The notes beneath the pieces are model-generated. The model saw only the letters and a list, made by a program, of their open reading frames with translations. It made no database searches and had not been told where the DNA came from. A stretch of DNA of 43,339 nt from Oscillospiraceae bacterium (GTDB lineage: Bacteria > Bacillota > Clostridia > Oscillospirales > Ruminococcaceae), in NCBI GenBank assembly GCA_017481565.1, contig JAFUOZ010000031.1, positions 1 to 43,339 of the forward strand, given 5' to 3'. Positions 1 to 8,336 of this stretch are shown here, in pieces. The position numbers were made by a program, and so were the translations under genes. The stretch's first letter is position 1; every line of letters begins with the position of its first letter.

Positions 1-313
1 CGATAACATAAGCGGAGTTTACAATAGTCCTTTTTATACGGTCGGTCCTGCCTGCACCAAAGCTCTGGGCGGTCATTATTCCTGCACCTGTGCCGAGTCC
101 TAAGCAAAGAGTATAGAAAAAATAGGTTATTGAGCCTGTTGCACCTACTGCGGCAAGTGCATCCGCTCCAAGATATTTTCCCACTATTACAGAGTCTACA
201 AGGTTATAGACCTGCTGGAAAAGATTGCCCGCAAGCATGGGAAGCGTGAAAAGCACTATGCCCATAAGCTCGATTCCTTCGGTAAGGGAACGTTTTTTTA
301 TTGTATTTTCCAT
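1..313 (-). CDS. MATE family efflux transporter, N-terminal part (runs off the left edge)
   Basis: The reverse strand encodes the first 104 codons of a multidrug and toxin extrusion (MATE) transporter, an integral membrane antiporter. The start is the ATG at 313, preceded by an AAGGAG ribosome binding site around 320-326. The N-terminus has the family hallmark LFQQVYNLVDSVIVGKYLG followed by an Ala/Gly-rich helix and an AQSFGAGR-like loop, which is the first two MATE helices. The rest lies outside the window, so the substrate cannot be inferred. A second MATE gene at 11963-13351 shares the same opening motif but is a separate paralogue. The gene points away from the aro operon. Family assignment is secure; specificity is unknown. 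Confidence 0.85.
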   Translation of the reverse strand, partial: MENTIKKRSLTEGIELMGIVLFTLPMLAGNLFQQVYNLVDSVIVGKYLGADALAAVGATGSITYFFYTLCLGLGTGAGIMTAQSFGAGRTDRIKRTIVNSAYVI

Positions 314-448
314 TTATCATTCTCCTTTTTTCGTACTATTGAATTTTACTTTATCGGCGAAAGCTTTTCAATATATATTTCTTTATTTTTTATTGGAAAA
401 ATTGTAAAGGAACAAGATAAAAATCTTGCTTTGCAGGGCGGTTTCCTA

Positions 449-477
449 TTGACATACTTTTTAAAATGTAGTATAAT
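449..477 (+). promoter_or_regulatory. Consensus sigma-A promoter of the LRR-aroBAC operon
   Basis: TTGACA at 449-454 and TATAAT at 472-477 are separated by exactly 17 bp, a perfect vegetative promoter. Transcription would start near 484, leaving a leader of about 100 nt before the LRR lipoprotein gene. That leader ends in a small hairpin, TGTCGG (554-559) with CCGACA (565-570) around a T5 loop, touching the GGAGG ribosome binding site. No known riboswitch is recognised. Confidence 0.8.
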
Positions 478-584
478 AATTTTATATATTATGATGTTAT
501 AACTGTGTCCATGTGATGTTTTTTCATGCAATATATGGTATACAGTAAATATATGTCGGTTTTTCCGACACGGAGGCGTATATT

Positions 585-1565
585 ATGAACAAAAAAATAT
601 ATATCCGAATGACTGCCGCTGTGCTTTCTGCTGTTATGGTCATGTCTCTTTCCGCTTGTTCGGAAAAGGAAAAGGAAACTGTTACCAATGACGCACAGTC
701 CGTTGATGATGCACCTGTTGTTACTGTTTCAAGTACTGTGCTGAAGCCTAAGTCTAAGCAGGATTATATTAATAACAGCGATGTTCCTGCTATTATAGAG
801 GCGATCTCCGCTAAAGAACAGAGTATGGCTGACCGTCCCGAAACTATCACTATAAAGGGTGTTGAGATATCTACAAGTGTTACAAGTCTTACTCTCAGCA
901 ATAAGGGACTTACAGATGAGGATATCGCCGATCTGAGATATCTTTTTGACCTTAAGGAGCTTCAGATATACGAAAATAATATTACTGATCTTACTCCGCT
1001 TAAGGGTCTTACCAATCTTACTACCCTGTCTTTATTTAAAAACAATGTTACCGATCTTACTCCGCTGGCAGGTCTTACCAATTTACAGACTCTTCATCTG
1101 AGAAGCAACGGAATTACCGATATTTCGCCTCTTTCGGGACTTGTCAATATAAGAAATCTTGATCTTTCTCACAATGAGATAACAGATATTTCCGCTCTTT
1201 CGGAAATGACGGGGATCACTCTTCTTAAGCTTAATGATAACAATATTGAGGATATTTCTCCTCTTGCAAATATGTCCTCCATGGACAGAATACATATTCA
1301 GAATAACAATGTGAGCGATATTTCGCCCCTCTGGAGAATGACTGAGGCTACTGAACTTTATGCCGAAAACAATAATATTTCGGATATTTCTGTTTTAAGT
1401 GAGATGAGCAAGCTGGGCTGGCTTAAGATCTCGGGAAATCCTGTGGCAGATTATGCGCCGATAATTGAGCTTCATGTGCTTAAGAAGCTGTGGATATCCG
1501 ATGTTTCCGCAGAGTGCAGGGATACTCTTTCACAAGCGCTTCCCGATTGTATCATCAACTACTGA
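585..1565 (+). CDS. Leucine-rich-repeat lipoprotein, internalin-like
   Basis: 326 aa. Residues 1-25 are a lipoprotein signal peptide with lipobox LSAC (Cys25), so the mature protein should be membrane-anchored outside the cell. A hydrophilic stretch follows, and from about residue 95 to 310 there are tandem leucine-rich repeats with a period near 22 residues (pattern LTNLTTLSLFKNNVTDLTPL), as in internalin-type LRRs. Such domains bind proteins or polysaccharides. There is no catalytic domain and no sortase motif. The start is supported by CGGAGG at 571-576. It is the first gene of an operon with aroB, aroA and aroC: the next start is 20 bp downstream and no terminator intervenes. The placement with shikimate genes is odd and its role is unknown. 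Confidence 0.85.
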   Translation: MNKKIYIRMTAAVLSAVMVMSLSACSEKEKETVTNDAQSVDDAPVVTVSSTVLKPKSKQDYINNSDVPAIIEAISAKEQSMADRPETITIKGVEISTSVTSLTLSNKGLTDEDIADLRYLFDLKELQIYENNITDLTPLKGLTNLTTLSLFKNNVTDLTPLAGLTNLQTLHLRSNGITDISPLSGLVNIRNLDLSHNEITDISALSEMTGITLLKLNDNNIEDISPLANMSSMDRIHIQNNNVSDISPLWRMTEATELYAENNNISDISVLSEMSKLGWLKISGNPVADYAPIIELHVLKKLWISDVSAECRDTLSQALPDCIINY

Positions 1566-1585
1566 GTGTGAAAAGAGGAAAAGCT

Positions 1586-2641
1586 ATGAATACTATTACC
1601 GTAAATGCTTCGGGTAAATATGATGTTATTGTGGGACGGGGACTTATCGGACAGTGCGCCGAATACATTTCAAAAGCTGTTAAATCAAAAAGCTTTGCAG
1701 TTGTTACAGATGATAATGTAGATAAGCTTTACGGAGATATTGTGGTATCTTCGCTGGAAAATGCAGGCTTCAGGGTATGTAAGTTTGTTTTTCCTCACGG
1801 TGAGACTTCAAAATGCACCGAAACTCTGAATGATATATATATGTTCCTGTGTGAAAATCACATAACACGCTCCGATTGTCTTATCGCTCTCGGCGGCGGT
1901 GTTACGGGAGATATGACGGGCTATGCTGCCGCTACGTATCTGAGGGGGACTTCCTTTATTCAGATTCCTACGTCGCTTCTTGCACAGGTGGATTCCTCCG
2001 TGGGAGGAAAAACTGCTATCGATCTGCCCTGCGGAAAAAATCTTGTGGGCGCATTCAAGCAGCCTGAGCTGGTGCTTTGCGATATTGACGCACTTTCGAC
2101 CCTGCCCCGTGAATTCTTTATTGACGGAATGGGTGAGGTGGTCAAATACGGCATGATCAAATCTGCCGAGCTTTTTGAGATACTTGAAAAGAATGATCTT
2201 GATTCGATCAAGGATATACTTGAGGATATCGTTTGCCGCTGCGTTTCAATCAAGCGTGACGTTGTTGAGGCGGACGAGTTTGACAGGGGAGAGAGAATGC
2301 TCCTTAATTTCGGTCATACGCTGGGTCATTCTATCGAGCAGTATTATAATTATACGGGAATTTCTCACGGCTGTGCCGTTGCCGCAGGAATGGCGATCAT
2401 TACCGGTCTTGCGGTAAACAGGGGAATGTGTTCGGAGGAGGCGCTTAAGCGTCTTAAGAGCTGTCTCGCAAAATATGAGCTTCCCGAAAAGGCGGGTCCT
2501 GCTGTCAGTGAGCTTGGTAATGCGTGTCTTAACGATAAAAAGCGTGACGGCGGCTTTATCAGTCCCGTTATCTGCTCAGAGGTGGGCAGCTCGGCTTATG
2601 TGAAAATGACTATCGATGAATTTCTGGATTTCATCGGATAA
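1586..2641 (+). CDS. aroB: 3-dehydroquinate synthase
   Basis: 351 aa cytoplasmic enzyme converting DAHP to 3-dehydroquinate, the second step of the shikimate pathway, with NAD and a divalent metal. The family signatures are present: IALGGGVTGDMTGYAAATYLRG (shown in part: GGGVTGDMTG) for NAD binding, QIPTSLLAQVDSSVGGK, and the metal ligands in NFGHTLGHSIE. The open frame extends upstream to 1490, but the ATG at 1586 is preceded by AGAGGA and gives the usual family length; the longer version would overlap the LRR gene. It lies 20 bp after the LRR lipoprotein gene and 29 bp before aroA, so it is probably co-transcribed and expressed from the promoter at 449-477. Confidence 0.95.
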   Translation: MNTITVNASGKYDVIVGRGLIGQCAEYISKAVKSKSFAVVTDDNVDKLYGDIVVSSLENAGFRVCKFVFPHGETSKCTETLNDIYMFLCENHITRSDCLIALGGGVTGDMTGYAAATYLRGTSFIQIPTSLLAQVDSSVGGKTAIDLPCGKNLVGAFKQPELVLCDIDALSTLPREFFIDGMGEVVKYGMIKSAELFEILEKNDLDSIKDILEDIVCRCVSIKRDVVEADEFDRGERMLLNFGHTLGHSIEQYYNYTGISHGCAVAAGMAIITGLAVNRGMCSEEALKRLKSCLAKYELPEKAGPAVSELGNACLNDKKRDGGFISPVICSEVGSSAYVKMTIDEFLDFIG

Positions 2642-2670
2642 ATTATATTTGTGAAAATAAGAGGAATTAT

Positions 2671-3909
2671 ATGAATGCTAGAATTATCCCGTCAAAGCTG
2701 CATGGTATTGTAAATGCACCGTCTTCAAAGAGCTTTTCTCACAGAATGCTTATTGCGGCGGCGCTTTCGGAGGGTGTATCAACGGTAAGAAATGTTACCG
2801 ATTCAAAGGATATCACCGCTACCGTAAATGCTATGGAGGCACTTGGAGCAAAGATCACCGTTAATGACGGAGTTTATACCGTCAAGGGTATATTTGCTTC
2901 GGAAAACCGTCCTCGGACAGCGGATATCGACTGCTGTGAAAGCGGTTCCACACTTCGTTTTATCATACCTATTGCGGCCGCCCTGGGCTGCAGGACCATA
3001 TTCAGAGGTCAGGGAAAGCTCCCCGAAAGACCTATCACTCCTTATTTAAGGGAATTTCCTTCAAAGGGAGTGGATTTTCAGTATAACAATACTATGCCGT
3101 TCAGTATTTTCGGCAGTCTGCAGGCAGGTGAGTATTCTCTGGAGGGAGATATTTCTTCTCAGTTTATTACGGGACTTATGTTTGCGCTCCCTCTGTGCAG
3201 TTCAAACAGTATTATAAAGCTGACATCTCCCCTGCAGTCAAAGCCTTATGCCGATATGACCATTGACGCACTGAGAAAATTCGGTATTGAAATAAGAGAG
3301 ATACATTCGGGAGATCTTCCTGCGTATCTTATTCCGGGTAATCAGAAATATGCTCCTGCCGATATTTCGGTGGAGGGGGATTATTCTCAGGCGGCGTTTT
3401 TCTTTACGGCAAGCGCTATAGGTTCGGTAGTCACTGTAAATAATCTTAATGAGGACAGTACTCAGGGAGACAAGGCTATTGTTGATATCATCAGACGATG
3501 CGGCGCGGGAATGAAGCCCTTTACCGTTGATGTGGGGGATATTCCCGATCTGGTGCCTATACTTACTGTTCTTGGCTGTTTTACCGATGGTGTGAGCAGG
3601 ATAACAAATGCCGCAAGGCTTCGTATAAAGGAAAGCGACAGGCTCACTGCTATAGCAAATGCTCTTAACGCTATCGGCGGACAGGTGGAAACAAGCAGTG
3701 ACAGTCTTACTGTTTATCCCATAAAGCAGTTTACAGGCGGAACAGTTGACGCCTGCAACGATCACAGGATCGTTATGGCGGCGGCAATAGCGGCAACACG
3801 TTCTACCGCTCCCGTTACGATAATCGGCTGTGAAGCAGTTAATAAAAGCTATCCGTCATTCTTTGATGATTTCAGAAAATTGGGCGGAGAAGTAATTTTC
3901 AGCGAATAA
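2671..3909 (+). CDS. aroA: 3-phosphoshikimate 1-carboxyvinyltransferase (EPSP synthase)
   Basis: 412 aa cytoplasmic enzyme joining shikimate-3-phosphate and phosphoenolpyruvate to EPSP. Visible signatures include the N-terminal substrate loop APSSKSFSHRML, the GSTLRFIIPIAAALG segment, the C-terminal signature RLRIKESDRL, and DACNDHRIVMA near the end. Length is normal for the family (about 420-440 aa). The ATG is preceded by AAGAGGAAT. It sits third in the operon, between aroB and aroC, and the three genes together cover non-adjacent steps of chorismate synthesis. The remaining shikimate genes are not in this window. Confidence 0.95.
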   Translation: MNARIIPSKLHGIVNAPSSKSFSHRMLIAAALSEGVSTVRNVTDSKDITATVNAMEALGAKITVNDGVYTVKGIFASENRPRTADIDCCESGSTLRFIIPIAAALGCRTIFRGQGKLPERPITPYLREFPSKGVDFQYNNTMPFSIFGSLQAGEYSLEGDISSQFITGLMFALPLCSSNSIIKLTSPLQSKPYADMTIDALRKFGIEIREIHSGDLPAYLIPGNQKYAPADISVEGDYSQAAFFFTASAIGSVVTVNNLNEDSTQGDKAIVDIIRRCGAGMKPFTVDVGDIPDLVPILTVLGCFTDGVSRITNAARLRIKESDRLTAIANALNAIGGQVETSSDSLTVYPIKQFTGGTVDACNDHRIVMAAAIAATRSTAPVTIIGCEAVNKSYPSFFDDFRKLGGEVIFSE

Positions 3910-3929
3910 AGAAAGGTTGGTTTATTTTA

Positions 3930-5021
3930 ATGTCATCATTCTGGAATCATAATATTACTCTGTCTGTTTTCGGTGAGTCTCACGGTCCTGCTATCGGCGT
4001 TGTTATGGATAATCTTCCTCCGGGAGAGTCTATTGACGTTGATGCTGTACGTGAATTTATGGCACGCCGCAGACCTAAGAAGGACGGAACAACAACTATG
4101 AGAAGCGAATCCGATATGCCTAATATCATGTCGGGTTATCATAACGGCAGAACTACGGGAACTCCTCTTGCTGCCTTTATCAATAACAGTGATACTCATT
4201 CTCAGGACTACGGCAATATCAGCAAGCTTGCTCGCCCCGGTCATGCTGACTATACAGGTGCGCTCCGCTACAGAGGTTTTAACGATGTAAGAGGCGGCGG
4301 TCATTTCTCGGGCAGACTTACAGCTCCTCTTTGCTTTGCAGGCTCAATATGCGGTCAGATACTGGAGCGCAGAGGTATCTATACAGGTACACATATTGCT
4401 CAGATCCATAATATCAAGGATACTATGTTTGATCCCTGCAATGTTGACAGGGATATGATAATAAAGCTCAGACACAAGATATTCCCCACTATCAACGACA
4501 AGAAGGGTGAAAAGATGAGAGATGATATTCTCCTTGCCCGTGAAAGCATGGACAGTGTGGGCGGTATCGTTGAGTGTGTTATCACAAATGTTCCCGCAGG
4601 AATTGGTTCGCCTATGTTTGAGGGTCTTGAAAACAGCATTGCTCAGCTTGTTTTCGGTATTCCTGCCGTAAAGGGTATTGAATTCGGCGCAGGCTTCGGT
4701 GTATCTAAGATGCTTGGCAGTCAGTGCAATGATGAATTCTATGTTGACGAGCAGGGTCATGTAAAGACTAAAACAAATAATCATGGCGGAATTTTAGGCG
4801 GTATTTCAAGCGGAATGCCTATTATCTTCCGTGTTGCTTTCAAGCCTACTCCTTCTATTGCACAGCCTCAGGAAACTATTGATTACAGTGCAATGACCAA
4901 TGAAACTATTGAGATAAAGGGCAGGCATGATCCTTGTGTTGTTGCAAGAGCGGTGCCTTGCGTAGAGGCTGCGGCTAATATTGCTATTCTTTCTCATATG
5001 CTGGATTACCCTAACTTCTGA
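3930..5021 (+). CDS. aroC: Chorismate synthase
   Basis: 363 aa cytoplasmic enzyme forming chorismate from EPSP by an FMNH2-dependent 1,4-elimination. Family signatures: GESHGPAIGVVMDNLPPGE at the N-terminus, RRRPKKDGTTTMRSESD, RGGGHFSGRLTAP in the middle, and GRHDPCVVARAVPCVEAA at the C-terminus. The ATG is preceded by GAAAGG. The frame ends at TGA 5019-5021, but beyond it 21 further sense codons rich in Gly, Asp and Lys run in the same frame to TAA at 5085-5087. The enzyme is complete without them. This is the last gene of the operon and is followed by the hairpin terminator at 5102-5143. Confidence 0.95.
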   Translation: MSSFWNHNITLSVFGESHGPAIGVVMDNLPPGESIDVDAVREFMARRRPKKDGTTTMRSESDMPNIMSGYHNGRTTGTPLAAFINNSDTHSQDYGNISKLARPGHADYTGALRYRGFNDVRGGGHFSGRLTAPLCFAGSICGQILERRGIYTGTHIAQIHNIKDTMFDPCNVDRDMIIKLRHKIFPTINDKKGEKMRDDILLARESMDSVGGIVECVITNVPAGIGSPMFEGLENSIAQLVFGIPAVKGIEFGAGFGVSKMLGSQCNDEFYVDEQGHVKTKTNNHGGILGGISSGMPIIFRVAFKPTPSIAQPQETIDYSAMTNETIEIKGRHDPCVVARAVPCVEAAANIAILSHMLDYPNF

Positions 5022-5101
5022 AAGGGAAAGGGCGGAGCCGACGATGATAAGGACGAAAAAAATGTCGGTGATGATGCAGATAATTAATCGTAGATAAAAA
5101 T

Positions 5102-5143
5102 AATAAGGACTGCTGTTCTGAAATAACAGCAGTCCTTATTTTT
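5102..5143. terminator. Bidirectional rho-independent terminator between aroC and the EAL gene
   Basis: A 16-bp perfect stem, 5102-5117 with 5125-5140, has a 7-nt loop. T-rich sequence follows on the plus strand and A-rich sequence precedes it, so it can serve the converging aro operon and the reverse-strand EAL gene. Confidence 0.9.
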
Positions 5144-7760
5144 ATTCATTTATCCGTATGTTTGGTGCAGTAAGTTCAAGAGTGAGCTTGCCGTTTTTGC
5201 TGCCTGTTCCAAGACCCTTATTGCAGCGGAAGCTTACATTGATACAGCTTTGTTCAATAGTAACATCTCCCGATCCTTCAATATCGCCGATGCCTGAAAC
5301 CATATTTCCTTCGCCGTAAAGGTTTATCATCGAACAGCTTACATTACACTCGATATTTCCGTTATGTGCTCCGATGCAGCTGACAGTACGTCCCTTAAGG
5401 TTTAAGTCAGCCTGTCCGTTGCTGATAGTTATTGAGCCGACTCCCTCTTCAAGAGAACCTATACCGCAGATTGAAGTTCCGTTAAGAGTCTCGCTGATAG
5501 TGTAATTATCGGCGGTGATCGTTGTCTTTCCGCGCATTGAGCCTATTCCTATACAGTTTGCAGATGAAAGTGTAAGATTGCATACGCAGTTGGAGATATT
5601 GATATTGCTGTTTCCTTCAAAATTGCCTATGCCGATAGTGCTTCCGCCTGAGCCCATTACTGTAATATCTCCGCTGAGAATGTTTATTGCACTGTTTTCT
5701 CCGACAAAGCCGCCGCCTATGGCAACGCCTGTTTCGCCGTTGGCTTCAACGATAAGTCTGCCGCAGCATTCGATATTGATGCTGCCGTAGGCGTTATGGA
5801 TATCGGTGCCTATTCCGTAGGTGTCTATCCGTTCTGAGATCACATGAAGGGAGCCTGAGCCGAGAATATGTATCTCCGATGAAACAGGGACCCATATTCC
5901 ACGGTTGTGGATCTCGTTGTTTCCTTCAAGGGTAAGGTGTACTACAGAACCCTGTCCCAGAGTAATGGTGGGGTCCTCCTTGTCGGTTGCAAAGCGCACA
6001 TTTCGGAAGGTGATATTGGTTTCTGTATTATCCTTGATGATGATCTGGGAATTGATCTTCATTCCGCTGCTTTCAAATACAACATTATCGGTATCAATGA
6101 AAATTGATGTGTAATGATCTGCTGAAAGTACATCAAGATCAACAGTTTCATTTTCTTCGGGGTGATATACCTTGACGATATTTTCCGAATAAAGAACGTT
6201 GATACGGCTTATTTCATTCCGTACGGTTTCGGATATCTCATGTATCGCAAAGGGCTTGGGCTTGGAGATATAATATCCCTGAATAAAGTCTGCTCCAAGC
6301 TGTATCATGGTTTTCATCTCATTATAGGTCTCAACACCCTCGGCAAGAGCAAGATATCCGTTTTCGTGGATAAACTCTATTGTTCCCGAAACAAGCTTGG
6401 AAAGCTTGGGGTTTGTATCTATATTTGATATGAGAGAACGGTCAAGCTTCACATAGTTGGGGGAATATCTGAGAAGGTTTGCTGTATTTGAATAGCCTGA
6501 GCCGTAATCGTCGATAGCAAGTGGGATATTGCAGCGGATAAGTCTGTCCTTTATCATTTTCAGCTGTTCGTTGTCAAGCTCGCTTTGCTCGGTCATTTCT
6601 ATGACCAGCTTTTCCATAAGCTCGCCGTAATTCTGTTCCAGACTGCTCCAGTCATTATGTGAGAGCATATGAGAGGGAATAGCATTTATGAAAAGCTGTT
6701 TGTCCGCAAATTCGGACTGATGACTGCTGAGATACTCCAGTGTATTCTGCATGGTAGCTTTTTCAACATCGTAAAGTCTTCCGTGCTTTGACGCAAGCTC
6801 CAGTATTTCAAGAGGATACATTCCTACGCTTTTATCTGAGCGCATAAGTGCTTCATATGCAACGATCTCGCCGTCTCGTGAGCTTACTATAGGCTGGAAA
6901 TGATATGTAAAAAGGTTATTGTCAAGCAGTGATGTGAATTTCTGCAGACGGTCATATTCGGTACGGCGGCTGTCATACCGTTCGTCTGAATATGGATATA
7001 TTGAGCCGACGCAGTCTGCTTCCGCATCATATAATGTAAATTCGGCGGTCTGCATACGGTAGGAATGTGAACCCTCCTTTGCTCCACAGCCTGCGGTAAA
7101 GGTCACATTCTGCACCAGCTCGGAATCTGCAAGTGCTGTTCGGAGCTTTTTAAGGCATTCTACTTCATCTCCCGTAAAATCGGGGATAAATATCCAAAAA
7201 CGCTTTTTTGAGGCGCTTGATAATATAGTTCCCTTCGGAGCTGCGTCCATAACGGTACATACCGCACCTGAAATATTTTTTTCGGATATATGGTCGCTGC
7301 CGTATTCCGCAAATTTGATAAGGGCAAGCAGAGAGGGACCGCTGTTATCCGTCATGGCTCTTATAAGCTGACGGCGGTTATATACGGGCATGGCATAGAA
7401 GCTTGTTTCCTCATAATCCTGACGGAGTCTGATAAAGCCTGCAGTGTGGTCATCGGTCTCCTCGGCGATTATAAGCTCGGTCATAAAGCTGCCGTTATTC
7501 TGCTTTAGCTCACTGATGATAGATGAAAGCTTATCATAATCGGGAAATTCATCAAGCTCCGCAAGCTGTATTAAATTTTTATCGGACTCAGCCGTTTTGT
7601 TTTTATGGTCAAGGAGAAAGGCTCCTGTTTCGGTAAACAGTTCGGAACACTTGGTCCATGCTGTGCCGAATATTATATTCCATAATGCAGTTGTTCCGCT
7701 TAACAAATCATTCAACCCATTTCGTAAATAAAGTAAATATATAATCATAGTATACAACAT
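5142..7760 (-). CDS. EAL-domain c-di-GMP phosphodiesterase with repetitive beta-helix-like C-terminal domain
   Basis: Up to 872 aa, with no clear signal peptide or membrane segment. Residues about 100-260 look like a decayed GGDEF domain with no signature left. Residues about 282-512 form an EAL domain with all expected catalytic positions: EALMR, the Asn of FINAIP, the Glu of EMTE, DDYGSGYS, VKLDR, AEGVET and FIQGYY. It should hydrolyse c-di-GMP. Residues about 545-870 are a run of short Gly/Ile/Asn-rich beta strands (recurring I-G-I-G-x-x-x-G) resembling right-handed beta-helix carbohydrate-binding domains that are normally extracellular. The start is uncertain: ATGs at 7760 and 7748 lie inside or upstream of the likely promoter (7749-7777), so TTG at 7715 is a plausible true start. 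Confidence 0.85.
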   Translation of the reverse strand: MLYTMIIYLLYLRNGLNDLLSGTTALWNIIFGTAWTKCSELFTETGAFLLDHKNKTAESDKNLIQLAELDEFPDYDKLSSIISELKQNNGSFMTELIIAEETDDHTAGFIRLRQDYEETSFYAMPVYNRRQLIRAMTDNSGPSLLALIKFAEYGSDHISEKNISGAVCTVMDAAPKGTILSSASKKRFWIFIPDFTGDEVECLKKLRTALADSELVQNVTFTAGCGAKEGSHSYRMQTAEFTLYDAEADCVGSIYPYSDERYDSRRTEYDRLQKFTSLLDNNLFTYHFQPIVSSRDGEIVAYEALMRSDKSVGMYPLEILELASKHGRLYDVEKATMQNTLEYLSSHQSEFADKQLFINAIPSHMLSHNDWSSLEQNYGELMEKLVIEMTEQSELDNEQLKMIKDRLIRCNIPLAIDDYGSGYSNTANLLRYSPNYVKLDRSLISNIDTNPKLSKLVSGTIEFIHENGYLALAEGVETYNEMKTMIQLGADFIQGYYISKPKPFAIHEISETVRNEISRINVLYSENIVKVYHPEENETVDLDVLSADHYTSIFIDTDNVVFESSGMKINSQIIIKDNTETNITFRNVRFATDKEDPTITLGQGSVVHLTLEGNNEIHNRGIWVPVSSEIHILGSGSLHVISERIDTYGIGTDIHNAYGSINIECCGRLIVEANGETGVAIGGGFVGENSAINILSGDITVMGSGGSTIGIGNFEGNSNINISNCVCNLTLSSANCIGIGSMRGKTTITADNYTISETLNGTSICGIGSLEEGVGSITISNGQADLNLKGRTVSCIGAHNGNIECNVSCSMINLYGEGNMVSGIGDIEGSGDVTIEQSCINVSFRCNKGLGTGSKNGKLTLELTAPNIRINE

Positions 7761-7777
7761 TTAATAAAAAAAGTCAA
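7749..7777 (-). promoter_or_regulatory. Probable sigma-A promoter of the EAL/beta-helix gene
   Basis: On the reverse strand TTGACT (7777-7772) and TATACT (7754-7749) are 17 bp apart. Transcription would start near 7742, downstream of the first two ATG codons of the open frame, which argues that the annotated N-terminus is too long. Confidence 0.55.
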
Positions 7778-7911
7778 TAACATTCAATAAAATTAGTAAT
7801 ATTCTACAAATTATTATATCTGTAACTTATAAATAGGATATAGCAGGTCTGTATAATTAAGTTGATATGGGGGTATGTATACAGTTATATGCTAATTATG
7901 GTAAAAAGTTC

Positions 7912-7973
7912 TTGACATATACCCCTGTAGGGTATATAATATACCTATACGGTATATTATACCTATATGGTAT
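7912..7973 (+). promoter_or_regulatory. Copper-regulated promoter with three tandem CsoR-type operator boxes
   Basis: TTGACA (7912-7917) and TATAAT (7935-7940) have a 17-bp spacer. A palindrome fills that spacer: ATACCCCTGTAGGGTAT at 7919-7935, a good match to the known G/C-tract CsoR operators. Two weaker palindromes follow, ATACCTATACGGTAT (7941-7955) and ATACCTATATGGTAT (7959-7973), over and just after the start site. Repression by apo-CsoR and release by Cu(I) is inferred from the family. Confidence 0.8.
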
Positions 7974-8014
7974 ATTATATATCTATACAATATAAAATAT
8001 GGGGAGTGTCTGAT

Positions 8015-8326
8015 ATCAATAGTGAAAAGGAATTCTGTCCATGCTGTAAAAAAACAAAACAGCGTACAGATGAAGAATATAAAAAGCTTATCAACCGATT
8101 GAACCGTATTGAAGGACAGATCAGGGGGATAAAGGGTATGCTTGAAAAGGATGCATACTGCACCGATATACTGGTTCAGGCGGCAGCCGTAAATGCGGCG
8201 GTCAATTCCTTTACGGGTGAGCTGCTTTCACAGCATATAAGGTCCTGTGTGGCTGATGATATCCGCTCGGGAAATGATGATGTGATAGATGAGCTTGTTG
8301 AAACACTTAAAAAGCTTATGAAATAG
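8015..8326 (+). CDS. csoR: Copper-sensing transcriptional repressor CsoR
   Basis: About 103 aa, all-helical DUF156/CsoR family repressor that leaves DNA on binding Cu(I). The Cu(I) ligands are visible as Cys in DAYCTDIL and His and Cys in SQHIRSC; the core [14 protein letters not shown] is typical. An N-terminal CPCC is an extra Cys cluster. The start is unusual. The only in-frame ATG (7967) lies inside the third operator box with no ribosome binding site, and GTG at 8006 overlaps the GGGGAG at 8001-8006. The codon at ideal distance (8 nt) is ATC at 8015, giving the expected family N-terminus. Prediction programs may choose 7967 or 8006. It lies 10 bp upstream of copA and probably controls itself and copA. 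Confidence 0.9.
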   Translation: MNSEKEFCPCCKKTKQRTDEEYKKLINRLNRIEGQIRGIKGMLEKDAYCTDILVQAAAVNAAVNSFTGELLSQHIRSCVADDIRSGNDDVIDELVETLKKLMK

Positions 8327-8336
8327 GAGAATCTGT

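Noticed and set aside
554..570. Hairpin TGTCGG-T5-CCGACA as a regulatory RNA
   Set aside because: A 6-bp stem beside the ribosome binding site may affect translation, but nothing else supports a defined riboswitch.
3238..3765. 175-aa reverse ORF inside aroA
   Set aside because: It is antisense to a certain gene, has no promoter or ribosome binding site and no recognisable domain.
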